Positions 31,160 to 40,065 of a stretch of DNA of 64,000 nt are shown here, piece after piece. Every line of letters begins with the position of its first letter. Position 1 is the stretch's first letter. A model generated the notes under the pieces. That model was not told the DNA's origin and did no database searches. It saw nothing but the letters and a program-made list of their open reading frames with translations. The DNA comes from Pseudomonas sp. Q2-TVG4-2 (GTDB lineage Bacteria > Pseudomonadota > Gammaproteobacteria > Pseudomonadales > Pseudomonadaceae), in the NCBI RefSeq assembly GCF_013620795.1, contig NZ_LGLW01000006.1, positions 372,001-436,000 of the forward strand, given 5' to 3'. Position numbers and translations under genes: made by a program.

Positions 31160-33049
31160 ATGTCCCAGCCGATTCCCCTCAAGGACCATGAAAAGGACGC
31201 CCGTCTGGTGCGTCAGCGCGTGCTTGTGGGCGGTGCAATGGTGTTGCTGCTGATCGGCGTGTTGATTGCGCGCCTGTATTACCTGCAGGTCGTGCAGTAC
31301 CAGCACCATTCCACCCTTTCTGAAAACAACCGCGTCCATGTCCAGCCGATTCCGCCCAATCGGGGGCTGATCTTTGATCGGACCGGCAAGATCATCGCGG
31401 ATAACCGCCCTAGCTTCAGCCTGACGGTGACTCGTGAGCGCGCCGAAGATTGGCGCAAGACATTGGATACCGTGGTCGAGGTGCTGGAGCTATCCAACGA
31501 GGAGCGTGAGCTGTTCGAGAAGCGCGTGCTGCAGGGGCGGCGGCCGTTCGAGCCGGTGCCGATCATGTACGAACTGTCCGAGGAGCAGATTGCTCGCATC
31601 GCCGTGGATCAGTTCCGTCTGCCAGGCGTCGAGGTTGCCGCGCAGCTGGTCCGGCATTACCCGCAGGGCGAGCACTTCGCGCATTCGGTCGGCTACGTCG
31701 GCCGGATCAACGAGGCGGAAGTCAAGCAGCTCGACCCGGTCAACTACAGCGGCACCCACCACATCGGCAAGACCGGCATCGAGCGGTTCTATGAGGACGC
31801 CTTGCATGGCCAGGTCGGTTACGAGGAAGTCGAAACCAACGCTCGCGGCCGGGTGTTGCGAGTGCTCAAACGCACCGATCCGATTCCAGGCAAGGACATC
31901 ACTCTGACGCTCGATCTGGAGTTGCAGGAGGCGGCCGAGGCCGCGTTGGCGGGACGCCGGGGAGCGATAGTGGCATTGCAGCCTGCTACTGGCGAGGTGC
32001 TGGCGATGGTCAGTCAGCCGAGCTTCGATCCCAATCTGTTCGTCACCGGAATCAGCTTCAAGGCATATGGTGAGCTGCGCGACTCGATCGATCAGCCGCT
32101 ATTCAACCGCGTGCTGCGCGGTTTGTACCCGCCTGGGTCGACCATCAAACCGATGATGGCGGTGGCCGGCCTCGACACGGGTGTCGTAACCGAAGACAGT
32201 AAGGTATTTGATCCCGGTTTCTTCCAGCTTCCGAATGTGAAGCACAAGTACCGAAACTGGAACCGCGGTGGCGATGGGTGGGTGGACCTGGAAACGGCGA
32301 TTCTACGTTCCAACGACACCTACTTTTACGATCTGGCCCACAAGATGGGCATCGACCGGATGCACGAGTACATGACCCGTTTCGGCATCGGTCAACGTGT
32401 GGCGCTGGACATGTTCGAAGAGACCGCCGGCCTGATGCCGTCGCGGGAGTGGAAGCGGGCACGTTACCGGCAGCCCTGGTATCCGGGCGAAACCGTCATT
32501 CTAGGGATCGGGCAGGGTTACATGCAGACCACGCCGCTGCAGCTGGCGCAGGCGACCGCACTGATGGCGACGCACGGCGAATGGATTCGGCCGCATCTGG
32601 CGAAGAGCATAGAAGGCGTGTCGCCAGTCGATCCCGAGCCGGTGCCGGACATCCAGCTGCGCGACCCTGACTATTGGGATGCCGCAATCGATGGCATGGA
32701 AGCGGTACTGCATAGTGCGCGCGGTACGGCCAAGAAGGTCGGTGATACGTCTCTCTATCGCATTGCCGGCAAGAGCGGCACCGCCCAGGTGGTGGCCATC
32801 AAGCAGGGCGAACGATACGACAGTGAAAAGCTCGCCGAACGGCATCGTGACCACGCTCTGTTCGTAGCCTTTGCACCCGTGCATGACCCGCAGATCGCGG
32901 TCGCGGTCATGGTGGAGAACGGAGAGTCCGGCTCCGGTGTGGCGGCCCCGGTGGCCAAACAGGTCATGGACGCCTGGTTGCTCAACGAGGCGGGCGAGCT
33001 GAAGGCCGAGTATGCGCCGCAGCTGACGGCCGAGGGACCCAAGCCATGA
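31160..33049 (+). CDS. mrdA: Penicillin-binding protein 2 (elongasome transpeptidase)
   Basis: PBP2 cross-links peptidoglycan during rod elongation and is the mecillinam target. It has a short cytoplasmic tail, one membrane helix (about 24-44), a pedestal domain, and a transpeptidase domain. The active Ser327 is in GSTIK, with SND at about 384 and KSGT from Lys538. The 629-residue length fits. Its end overlaps the rodA start (ATGA), the conserved pairing of the transpeptidase with its SEDS polymerase. Confidence 0.97.
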   Translation: MSQPIPLKDHEKDARLVRQRVLVGGAMVLLLIGVLIARLYYLQVVQYQHHSTLSENNRVHVQPIPPNRGLIFDRTGKIIADNRPSFSLTVTRERAEDWRKTLDTVVEVLELSNEERELFEKRVLQGRRPFEPVPIMYELSEEQIARIAVDQFRLPGVEVAAQLVRHYPQGEHFAHSVGYVGRINEAEVKQLDPVNYSGTHHIGKTGIERFYEDALHGQVGYEEVETNARGRVLRVLKRTDPIPGKDITLTLDLELQEAAEAALAGRRGAIVALQPATGEVLAMVSQPSFDPNLFVTGISFKAYGELRDSIDQPLFNRVLRGLYPPGSTIKPMMAVAGLDTGVVTEDSKVFDPGFFQLPNVKHKYRNWNRGGDGWVDLETAILRSNDTYFYDLAHKMGIDRMHEYMTRFGIGQRVALDMFEETAGLMPSREWKRARYRQPWYPGETVILGIGQGYMQTTPLQLAQATALMATHGEWIRPHLAKSIEGVSPVDPEPVPDIQLRDPDYWDAAIDGMEAVLHSARGTAKKVGDTSLYRIAGKSGTAQVVAIKQGERYDSEKLAERHRDHALFVAFAPVHDPQIAVAVMVENGESGSGVAAPVAKQVMDAWLLNEAGELKAEYAPQLTAEGPKP

Positions 33050-34191
33050 GCGGGACATTCGACCGCACGCTCTCGACTACCGATGTGATGCGCCGTCGGG
33101 CGACGCTGCTGCAGCGCATGCATATTGATGGGGTCTTGCTGCTGCTTCTGCTGCTATTGGCGGCCGGTAGCCTGTTCGTTCTTTATTCGGCAGGAGGCAA
33201 AAACTGGACGCTGCTGATCAAGCAGGCCACCTCCTACGGTATCGGCCTGGGTGCGATGCTCGTTATTGCGCAGCTGGAGCCTAGATTCATGGCGCGTTGG
33301 GTCCCGCTCGGCTATCTCGCGGTCGTCGCGCTGTTGCTAGCGGTGGAATTCGTCGGCTACACGGCAATGGGAGCGACCCGCTGGATCAACATTCCCGGGG
33401 TGATTCGCTTCCAGCCGTCCGAGTTCATGAAGATCATCATGCCGATGACGATCGCCTGGTATCTGTCTGCACGGGCCCTGCCGCCCAATATCAAGCACAC
33501 GGCAATCAGCCTGGGGCTGATCGTGGTGCCCTTCGTATTGATCCTTAAACAACCGGATCTGGGTACTTCGCTGCTGGTGTTGGTTTCCGGTGCGTTCGTG
33601 TTGTTCATCGCCGGGCTGCGCTGGCGCTGGATCCTGACCGCTATCGCGGCCCTGGTGCCCATTGCTGTGGCCATGTGGTATTTCGTCCTGCACAACTATC
33701 AGAAACAGCGCGTGCTGACCTTCCTCGACCCGGAAAGCGACCCGCTAGGGACCGGCTGGAACATCATTCAATCAAAGGCGGCGATCGGCTCGGGCGGTGT
33801 ATTCGGCAAGGGGTGGCTGCTAGGCACCCAGTCGCACCTGGATTTTTTGCCGGAAAGCCATACGGACTTTATCATTGCGGTCCTGGCCGAAGAGTTCGGC
33901 CTGGTCGGCGTCTGCCTGCTGCTGCTGGTCTATCTGCTGTTGATCGCGCGGGGGCTGGTGATTACGGTTCAGGCGCAGACCTTGTTCGGCAAACTGCTTG
34001 CCGGCGCGCTTACGATGACGTTCTTCGTATATGTGTTCATCAATATCGGTATGGTCAGCGGGCTGCTGCCGGTCGTAGGGGTGCCGCTGCCCTTTATCAG
34101 TTTTGGTGGCACTTCATTGGTGACCCTGCTATCAGGGTTCGGGGTTTTAATGTCGATCCACACCCATCGCAAGTGGATCGCACAGGTTTGA
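33046..34191 (+). CDS. rodA: Rod-shape SEDS glycosyltransferase RodA
   Basis: RodA polymerises lipid II and works with PBP2. The 381-residue protein has about ten membrane helices. Family blocks are WINIPGVIRFQPSEFMKI, LKQPDLGTSLLVL, SHLDFLPESHTDFIIAVLAEE and LPFISFGGTSLV. The start ATG lies in the mrdA stop. The next gene begins within a few bases of the stop. Confidence 0.97.
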   Translation: MSGTFDRTLSTTDVMRRRATLLQRMHIDGVLLLLLLLLAAGSLFVLYSAGGKNWTLLIKQATSYGIGLGAMLVIAQLEPRFMARWVPLGYLAVVALLLAVEFVGYTAMGATRWINIPGVIRFQPSEFMKIIMPMTIAWYLSARALPPNIKHTAISLGLIVVPFVLILKQPDLGTSLLVLVSGAFVLFIAGLRWRWILTAIAALVPIAVAMWYFVLHNYQKQRVLTFLDPESDPLGTGWNIIQSKAAIGSGGVFGKGWLLGTQSHLDFLPESHTDFIIAVLAEEFGLVGVCLLLLVYLLLIARGLVITVQAQTLFGKLLAGALTMTFFVYVFINIGMVSGLLPVVGVPLPFISFGGTSLVTLLSGFGVLMSIHTHRKWIAQV

Positions 34192-34205
34192 CTAGAGTGA
34201 ATCTT

Positions 34206-35222
34206 TTGAATCCATTACGGCGTGGCTGGTTGATGCGAGCGCTCTGCGGGGCGGGTCTTTTCGGTGCGTTCGGCATTGCTCCGGCGGCTTTGGCGGCGGA
34301 TTACCAGGGCGAAAAGGTCGCCGAGTTCGTTCGCGAAATGACCCAGGACTATGGGTTCGCCAGCGAGCAGCTGGTTGAAATGCTGGCGCAGGCGGAGCGC
34401 AAACAGGCGATTCTCGACGCCATTTCGCGGCCGGCTGAACGCGTCAAGCCATGGAAGGAATACCGTCCGATCTTCATCACCGATTCGCGCGTGGCCCAGG
34501 GGGTCGATTTCTGGCGGGAAAACCAGGCCGCGCTTGCACGCGCCGAGCAGGAGTATGGCGTGCCGGCCGAGGTGATCGTTGCGATCATCGGCGTCGAAAC
34601 CTTTTATGGTCGTAACACCGGGAGCTATCGCGTCATTGATGCGTTGTCAACGTTGGGCTTTGACTATCCGCCGCGCCAGCCGTTCTTCCGCCAGCAGCTC
34701 AAGGAGTTCCTGTTACTGGCCCGCGAAGAGCAGGTCGATCCGCTGACACTGACCGGTTCCTATGCCGGTGCAATGGGCCTGCCGCAGTTCATGCCGAGCA
34801 GCTTTCGCGCCTATGCCGTGGATTTCGATGCCGATGGTCGTATCGATATCTGGAAGAACCCGGTCGATGCCATCGGCAGCGCCGCCAATTATTTCAAGCA
34901 GCACGGCTGGACGGCTGATGAGCCAGTCGTAGCGCGGGCGACGGTCAAGGGTGAACGGCACAGCGATGGTCTGACCGAGGGCCTCGAGCCGGTCAAGAAT
35001 GCCGCCGAGCTGCGCCAACTGGGCTGGCAATGGCAGAGTGATAAGAACATGGCGGACGACACCGCCGTGACTGCCTTCCGTCTGGACGGCGCCGACGGTG
35101 ACGAATACTGGGTAGGCTTGCCGAACTTCTATGTCATTACACGCTACAACCGGAGCGTCATGTATGCCATGGCGGTGCATCAGCTTGCCGAGCAACTAGC
35201 CCAGGCGCGGGGGACCCCATGA
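34206..35222 (+). CDS. mltB: Lytic murein transglycosylase B, periplasmic
   Basis: Cleaves glycan strands to 1,6-anhydro products. GH103 blocks are complete: EVIVAIIGVETFYGRNTG with the catalytic Glu, GSYAGAMGLPQFMPSS, and DFDADGRIDIW. The N-terminus has a signal peptide ending ALA/ADYQ. The start is unclear among GTG 34197, TTG 34206 (GAGTGA five bases upstream; 338 residues, near family length) and ATG 34233; TTG is chosen. There is no lipobox, so this is a soluble SltB1-like enzyme. The end overlaps rlpA (ATGA). Confidence 0.92.
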   Translation: MNPLRRGWLMRALCGAGLFGAFGIAPAALAADYQGEKVAEFVREMTQDYGFASEQLVEMLAQAERKQAILDAISRPAERVKPWKEYRPIFITDSRVAQGVDFWRENQAALARAEQEYGVPAEVIVAIIGVETFYGRNTGSYRVIDALSTLGFDYPPRQPFFRQQLKEFLLLAREEQVDPLTLTGSYAGAMGLPQFMPSSFRAYAVDFDADGRIDIWKNPVDAIGSAANYFKQHGWTADEPVVARATVKGERHSDGLTEGLEPVKNAAELRQLGWQWQSDKNMADDTAVTAFRLDGADGDEYWVGLPNFYVITRYNRSVMYAMAVHQLAEQLAQARGTP

Positions 35223-36208
35223 CGGTTCGTTTGCTGGCGACGACAGTCGCCGTTGTCCTTGTGACCGCTTGTTCTTCATCACCGACGCCACCGTCGCCAG
35301 CGCCTACTCCGAGCGCGGGCATCAGTGGCCCCGATGAGTATTCCCGCCCGCACAAGGACGGCGCGCCCTGGTGGGACGTTGATGTGTCCAGTATTCCCGA
35401 TGCGACCCCCACGCCACATAACGGGGCGTTCAAGGCCAATCCCTACACGGTATTAGGCAAGACGTACTATCCGATCGGTGATGGGCGCAACTATCGGGCC
35501 ACCGGTACTGCGTCCTGGTACGGCACCAAATTTCATGGTCAGCCGACCGCCAACGGCGAGAAATACGATCTGTACGGCATGAGTGCGGCACACAAAACCT
35601 TGCCCCTGCCCAGTTACGTTCGGGTGACCAACATCGATAACGGCAAGACGGTAGTGCTGCGGGTCAACGACCGCGGCCCGTTCTATTCGGATCGGATCAT
35701 CGATCTGTCTTTCGCGGCGGCGAAAAAGCTGGGTTACGCAGAAACCGGGACGGCGCGGGTGAAGGTCGAAGGTATCGACCCCGAGCAATGGTGGGCCGAG
35801 CGTGGTCAACCCGCACCGATGCTGCTGGCCCAGCCAAAGAAGGCTGCCAGTAAACCTGCCGGTAACTCGCTAGCGCAGCCGGTCGAGCAATACACGCCGC
35901 CGCCAGCGCAGCACGCAGGCGCAACCGTGCCGGTCCAAGTCGGCGATAGCGGCAAGGCGGCCACTGCCAAGCCTGGGGTATTCCTGCAAGTCGGTGCGTT
36001 CGCCAATCCAGACGCTGCCCAGCTGTTGCGAGACAAGCTCAGCAGCATGACCGCCGCGCCGGTATTCGTCAGTTCGGTGGTTCATCAGGATCAGATCCTG
36101 CATCGGGTGCGCCTCGGGCCGATCGACTCGCTGGATGAAGCCACGCAGCTCGAGCAGAGTGTCCGCCTCGCCAATCTGGGAAATCCACGGCGAGTACGGG
36201 GCGATTAA
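35219..36208 (+). CDS. rlpA: Septal-ring lytic transglycosylase RlpA lipoprotein
   Basis: A 329-residue outer-membrane lipoprotein; the lipobox is VTAC with Cys at residue 18. The double-psi beta-barrel (about 95-190) reads TASWYGTKFHGQPTANGE, SAAHKTLPLPS and RVNDRGPF, keeping the His and Asp needed for cleaving denuded glycans in P. aeruginosa RlpA. A Pro/Ala linker leads to a C-terminal SPOR domain (about 255-325, VFLQVGAFANPDAAQLL) that targets septal peptidoglycan. Confidence 0.95.
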   Translation: MTVRLLATTVAVVLVTACSSSPTPPSPAPTPSAGISGPDEYSRPHKDGAPWWDVDVSSIPDATPTPHNGAFKANPYTVLGKTYYPIGDGRNYRATGTASWYGTKFHGQPTANGEKYDLYGMSAAHKTLPLPSYVRVTNIDNGKTVVLRVNDRGPFYSDRIIDLSFAAAKKLGYAETGTARVKVEGIDPEQWWAERGQPAPMLLAQPKKAASKPAGNSLAQPVEQYTPPPAQHAGATVPVQVGDSGKAATAKPGVFLQVGAFANPDAAQLLRDKLSSMTAAPVFVSSVVHQDQILHRVRLGPIDSLDEATQLEQSVRLANLGNPRRVRGD

Positions 36209-36285
36209 GGCCATGCCCGGGCCATCTATGGAAAACGACGCTGATCCAACAACTGTTTTTGCCAACACCACTTTCTGAGAGAGCA

Positions 36286-37443
36286 ATGACTATCACCACC
36301 TTCGTGCACCGCCTGTTCCTCGTCACCGTGCTGGCCGTAGCGCCAGCCGCCTGGGCCGAGCCGATCATTCCGTCGCCACCGCAGCTGGCGGCGAAATCCT
36401 ATGTTCTGATGGACGCGGCCAGCGGCAAGGTGCTGGTCGAGAATGCGGGCGATGAACGCCTGCCGCCGGCCAGTCTGACCAAGCTGATGACTGCTTACAT
36501 CGCCACCCTGGAAATCCAGAAGGGCCAGATATCCGAAAGCGACATGGTCACCGTCAGCGAAAAGGCCTGGCGTACCGGCGGTTCGCGGATGTTCATCCAG
36601 GTCAACACGCAGGTTTCGGTCGACGATCTGCTGCATGGCATCATCATCCAGTCCGGCAATGACGCCAGCGTGGCCATGGCCGAGCATATTGCCGGCAGCG
36701 AAGAAGCTTTCGCTGACTTGATGAACAGTACGGCCCAGCGGTTGGGCATGACCAACACGCATTTCATGAACTCCACCGGCCTCCCGCATCCGGAGCATTA
36801 TTCCTCCGCAGCCGACATGGCCAAGCTGGCTCGCGCCATCATCTATGAAGATCCGGCGCATTACGGCATTTACGCGCAGAAGGAATTCTTCTGGAACAAC
36901 ATCAAGCAGCCCAACCGCAACCTGCTGCTGTGGCGTGACAAGACCGTCGATGGGCTGAAAACAGGGCATACCGAAGAAGCTGGCTACTGCCTGGTGGCCT
37001 CGGCAGTGCGCGACGGCATGCGCCTGATCAGCGTAGTGTTCGGCACTGACAGCGAGCAGGCGCGCGCCGCCGAAACGCAGAAATTGCTGACCTACGGCTT
37101 CCGCTTCTTCGAGACCAAGACCTTCTACCAGAAGGGTGTCGAGCTAGCACAGTCGCGGGTCTGGAAAGGCCAGCAGGACAAAGTCAGCGCAGGGCTGGCG
37201 AACGACCTGACTCTGACCCTCCCACGCGGGCAACTGGACAAGCTGCAGGCCGGCCTGACCTTCAATCCCGAGCTGACGGCGCCCATCCAGCAAGGCGATG
37301 TGATCGGTAAGGTGGAAGTCACTCTCGACGGGCAAGTGCTGCAGAGCACAGACCTGATCGCCCTGCACGCCGTGGAAGAGGGTGGGTTGTTCCGCCGTTT
37401 CTGGGATAGCATTCAGCTGTTCTTCTTCAATCTCTTCAACTGA
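36286..37443 (+). CDS. dacA: D-alanyl-D-alanine carboxypeptidase (PBP5/6 type)
   Basis: Trims the terminal D-Ala of pentapeptides. The ATG at 36286 has GAGAG eight bases upstream and gives 385 residues. The signal peptide ends AAWA/EPI. Active-site motifs are Ser63-Leu-Thr-Lys66, Ser123-Gly-Asn125 and Lys225-Thr-Gly227. A PBP5 C-terminal domain and a final amphipathic, Phe-rich helix (FRRFWDSIQLFFFNLFN) should hold it to the inner membrane. It is called dacC in some Pseudomonas annotations. Confidence 0.96.
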   Translation: MTITTFVHRLFLVTVLAVAPAAWAEPIIPSPPQLAAKSYVLMDAASGKVLVENAGDERLPPASLTKLMTAYIATLEIQKGQISESDMVTVSEKAWRTGGSRMFIQVNTQVSVDDLLHGIIIQSGNDASVAMAEHIAGSEEAFADLMNSTAQRLGMTNTHFMNSTGLPHPEHYSSAADMAKLARAIIYEDPAHYGIYAQKEFFWNNIKQPNRNLLLWRDKTVDGLKTGHTEEAGYCLVASAVRDGMRLISVVFGTDSEQARAAETQKLLTYGFRFFETKTFYQKGVELAQSRVWKGQQDKVSAGLANDLTLTLPRGQLDKLQAGLTFNPELTAPIQQGDVIGKVEVTLDGQVLQSTDLIALHAVEEGGLFRRFWDSIQLFFFNLFN

Positions 37444-37504
37444 TATCTCTTGAGCGCGCCCTGATTATTCGCCGGGCGCGCTTGCGGATCACGAGTCCGT
37501 CGCC

Positions 37505-37789
37505 ATGACTGAAAGCAAAAGCGAAACACAGCCACCAAAAATCGAATTCCCTTGCGAACGCTATCCGATCAAGGTGATCGGTGATGCTGGCGAGGGCTTC
37601 AGCGAGGCGGTGGTAGAGGTGATCCGGCGACATGCGCCGAATTTTGACGAAACCACACTGGTGACTCGGGACAGTCGCAACGGGCGCTTCCTCTCCGTGC
37701 AGGTGCTAATTACTGCTACGAGTGTCGAGCAGCTGCAGGCGATCCATGTCGATCTGCGCGCTACCGGGCGCGTGCACATGGTGCTCTGA
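37505..37789 (+). CDS. ybeD: YbeD/DUF493 family protein
   Basis: A 94-residue protein. The family phrases are [17 protein letters not shown] at the start and [17 protein letters not shown] near the end. The fold is ACT-like, and a regulatory role for lipoate synthesis has been suggested because it is often next to lipB, as here. The function is not proven. Confidence 0.93.
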   Translation: MTESKSETQPPKIEFPCERYPIKVIGDAGEGFSEAVVEVIRRHAPNFDETTLVTRDSRNGRFLSVQVLITATSVEQLQAIHVDLRATGRVHMVL

Positions 37790-37850
37790 TGAGTCATCGG
37801 TCAGCGGCCGCGGTTTTTGCATCCAATTTCCCTGCTTCGGGTATTCAACA

Positions 37851-38507
37851 ATGAGTGCCGCTATCCTCGGCATTCGAGAGCTCGGACTGGTCGAATATCA
37901 GACGGTTTGGCAGGCCATGCAGCGCTTTACCAACGAGCGCACGCCTGAAACCGATGATGAGATTTGGTTGCTGCAGCATCCTCCGGTATTCACCCAGGGG
38001 CAGGCAGGCAAGGCCGAGCATTTGTTGTTGCCCGGCGATATTCCGGTGGTCCAGGCCGATCGGGGAGGGCAGGTGACCTACCATGGCCCTGGGCAGCTGG
38101 TGTGTTATCTGATGCTGGACGTCAGGCGGCTGGGCATCGGCGTACGCGAATTGGTCAGTCGAATCGAGCAAAGCCTGGTCGATATGCTGGCCAGCTACGA
38201 TGTGCAGGCCTTGGCCAAGCCCGACGCGCCAGGCGTCTATGTCGATGGCGCAAAGATTGCTTCACTCGGGCTGCGTATCCGCAACGGGCGCTCGTTCCAT
38301 GGCCTGGCGCTCAACGTGGACATGGACCTGGAACCCTTCGGGCGGATCAACCCCTGCGGCTACGCCGGTATGGCCATGACTCAGTTGGCTGATCTGATCG
38401 CTGGGCCGATAGCGTTTTCCGAGGTCAGTGCCCGCCTGTGTGAACAGCTGGTCAAGCACCTCGGCTACGCGCAGCAGCAGGCGCTGACGGGCGCAATAGA
38501 CGGCTAA
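37851..38507 (+). CDS. lipB: Octanoyl-[acyl-carrier-protein] transferase LipB
   Basis: Moves octanoate from ACP to lipoyl domains. The ATG at 37851 gives [17 protein letters not shown] and 218 residues, the Pseudomonas length. [15 protein letters not shown], the catalytic Lys in [13 protein letters not shown], and the catalytic Cys in [10 protein letters not shown] are all present. It ends the proA-to-lipB run and converges on lipA. Confidence 0.96.
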   Translation: MSAAILGIRELGLVEYQTVWQAMQRFTNERTPETDDEIWLLQHPPVFTQGQAGKAEHLLLPGDIPVVQADRGGQVTYHGPGQLVCYLMLDVRRLGIGVRELVSRIEQSLVDMLASYDVQALAKPDAPGVYVDGAKIASLGLRIRNGRSFHGLALNVDMDLEPFGRINPCGYAGMAMTQLADLIAGPIAFSEVSARLCEQLVKHLGYAQQQALTGAIDG

Positions 38508-38602
38508 GCCGGGTGCTTGCTTATCCAGTGTGAGCGGGGCATGGCGGCTATAAAGACGCCTGCCCCCAGCAGGAGTCTAGGGTCAGGCGTTGTTCAACCC
38601 GA

Positions 38603-39655
38603 TCAGTTCAGATTGAGGGTCGGAATCAGGCTGCTGTCGAAGGGCTGGCCCGGCACCGGCACCGGGGCGGCCAGGCCCAGGTTGTTCTTCTCGAACACCC
38701 GGTCGGCTCGGTAGCTGGAGCGCACCAGCGGGCCAGCGGCGACTTCCATAAAGCCCTTTTCTAGACCGATATCGCGGAAACGGTTGAATTCTTCCGGGCT
38801 GACCCAGCGCTTGACCGGTAGGTGGTTGCGGGTCGGCTGCAGGTACTGGCCGAGGGTGAGGATGTCCACGCCGATGGCGCGCAGGTCATCCATGGTCTGC
38901 AGCACTTCCTCGTCGCTTTCGCCCAACCCCAGCATCAGGCTGGTCTTGGTCAGCATCTCCGGACGATGGCGCTTGGCGTGCTCCAGCACGCGTAGGGTTT
39001 TCTCGTAGCCGGCGCGGGGGTCACGCACTTCACGGGTCAGGCGCTTGACCGTCTCGACGTTCTGCGCGAAGACTTCCAGGCCAGAGTCCGCTACGCGTTC
39101 GATGGCTTGCAGGTCGCCGTCGAAGTCCGGGGTCAGGGCCTCCACTACCACCTGCGGGGTGCGCTCCTTGATGGCGCGCACACAGGCGGCGTAGTGTGCG
39201 GCACCGCCATCGTCCAGATCGTCGCGGTCCACCGAGGTCAGCACGATATAGCGCAGCGCCATCAGCTCCACCGACTTGGCGGTGTTCTGTGGCTCCTCCT
39301 GATCCAGCCAGCCGTTGGGATTGCCGGTATCCACCGCGCAGAAGCGGCACGCGCGGGTGCATACCGAGCCCATCAGCATGATGGTGGCAGTACCGTTGGA
39401 CCAGCATTCGCCCATGTTCGGGCAGTGGGATTCCTGGCATACGGTGCTCAGACGGTGCTCGCCGACATTGCGCTTGACCGCTTCGAAGCGGCTGCCGCTG
39501 GGTGCCTTGACCCGCAGCCACTTGGGCTTGGGTTCGAACACCTGGGGTTCGCTTGAGGCGCGGCGCTTCTGCCCGTCCTTGATCGCGGTGATGCCCTGAG
39601 TAGTGCGGAATTTATCGCCGCTGGCAACAGTTTTGGGCTGGGAGATATCGGACAT
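38603..39655 (-). CDS. lipA: Lipoyl synthase
   Basis: Radical SAM enzyme that inserts two sulfurs into octanoyl groups. The auxiliary cluster cysteines are Cys73, Cys78 and Cys84, and the radical SAM CxxxCxxC is Cys99, Cys103 and Cys106 (CTRACRFC). The ATG at 39655 is used (350 residues). An in-frame TTG two codons upstream has the better spaced GGAG and could be the true start. It is the functional partner of lipB, which converges on it. Confidence 0.96.
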   Translation of the reverse strand: MSDISQPKTVASGDKFRTTQGITAIKDGQKRRASSEPQVFEPKPKWLRVKAPSGSRFEAVKRNVGEHRLSTVCQESHCPNMGECWSNGTATIMLMGSVCTRACRFCAVDTGNPNGWLDQEEPQNTAKSVELMALRYIVLTSVDRDDLDDGGAAHYAACVRAIKERTPQVVVEALTPDFDGDLQAIERVADSGLEVFAQNVETVKRLTREVRDPRAGYEKTLRVLEHAKRHRPEMLTKTSLMLGLGESDEEVLQTMDDLRAIGVDILTLGQYLQPTRNHLPVKRWVSPEEFNRFRDIGLEKGFMEVAAGPLVRSSYRADRVFEKNNLGLAAPVPVPGQPFDSSLIPTLNLN

Positions 39656-40065
39656 CGGCAATCTGGGCTCCGCTAGAGGCTCCGTGGACGAGGCGGCTTG
39701 TGGCCGCCGTGAAGTTTATCACAGGCACTGACCGTTCAGTCCGTCTAGTACCGTGCGGTCCAGGCCGGCGGCCAGCCGCCGAGCGCGGGTTCAATCTTCC
39801 AATTGGCTGGCGAACTGCTCCAGGGCCAGCGCTACACTGAGCGCGGCGCACCCTACGAGGTGTTGTCGTGAACATGCTGCGCCAACGGGGCTTGGTCGAT
39901 GTGTATGCCGTGCATTGTGCAGCTGGCCTACCAGCCGGCTGCTTCACGTGCATTATCAGGAGGCGGTACGGCCAATCAGGGATTGGCTACCGAGGCTGCG
40001 CGACCTGTCTGCGGATATGGGCGGCTCGGGGCCAGAGCATGGCCGGAATAGTTCGGCCATGCTCG
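39656..40065. other. 410-base intergenic region between lipA and lytic transglycosylase
   Basis: No supportable gene. It contains a short palindrome (ACTGA, 4 bases, TCAGT) at 39727-39740 near the likely lipA promoter, and a strong hairpin at 40035-40064. Open frames on the plus strand run on into the antisense of the transglycosylase gene and have no family features, though a decayed gene cannot be excluded. Confidence 0.5.
40035..40064. terminator. Perfect 11-bp hairpin at the end of the transglycosylase gene
   Basis: GAGCATGGCCG and its exact complement flank an 8-base loop, one base beyond the stop codon of the minus-strand gene. There is no T-tract on either side, so it may protect the transcript end or pause RNA polymerase rather than act as a classical terminator. 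Confidence 0.5.
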
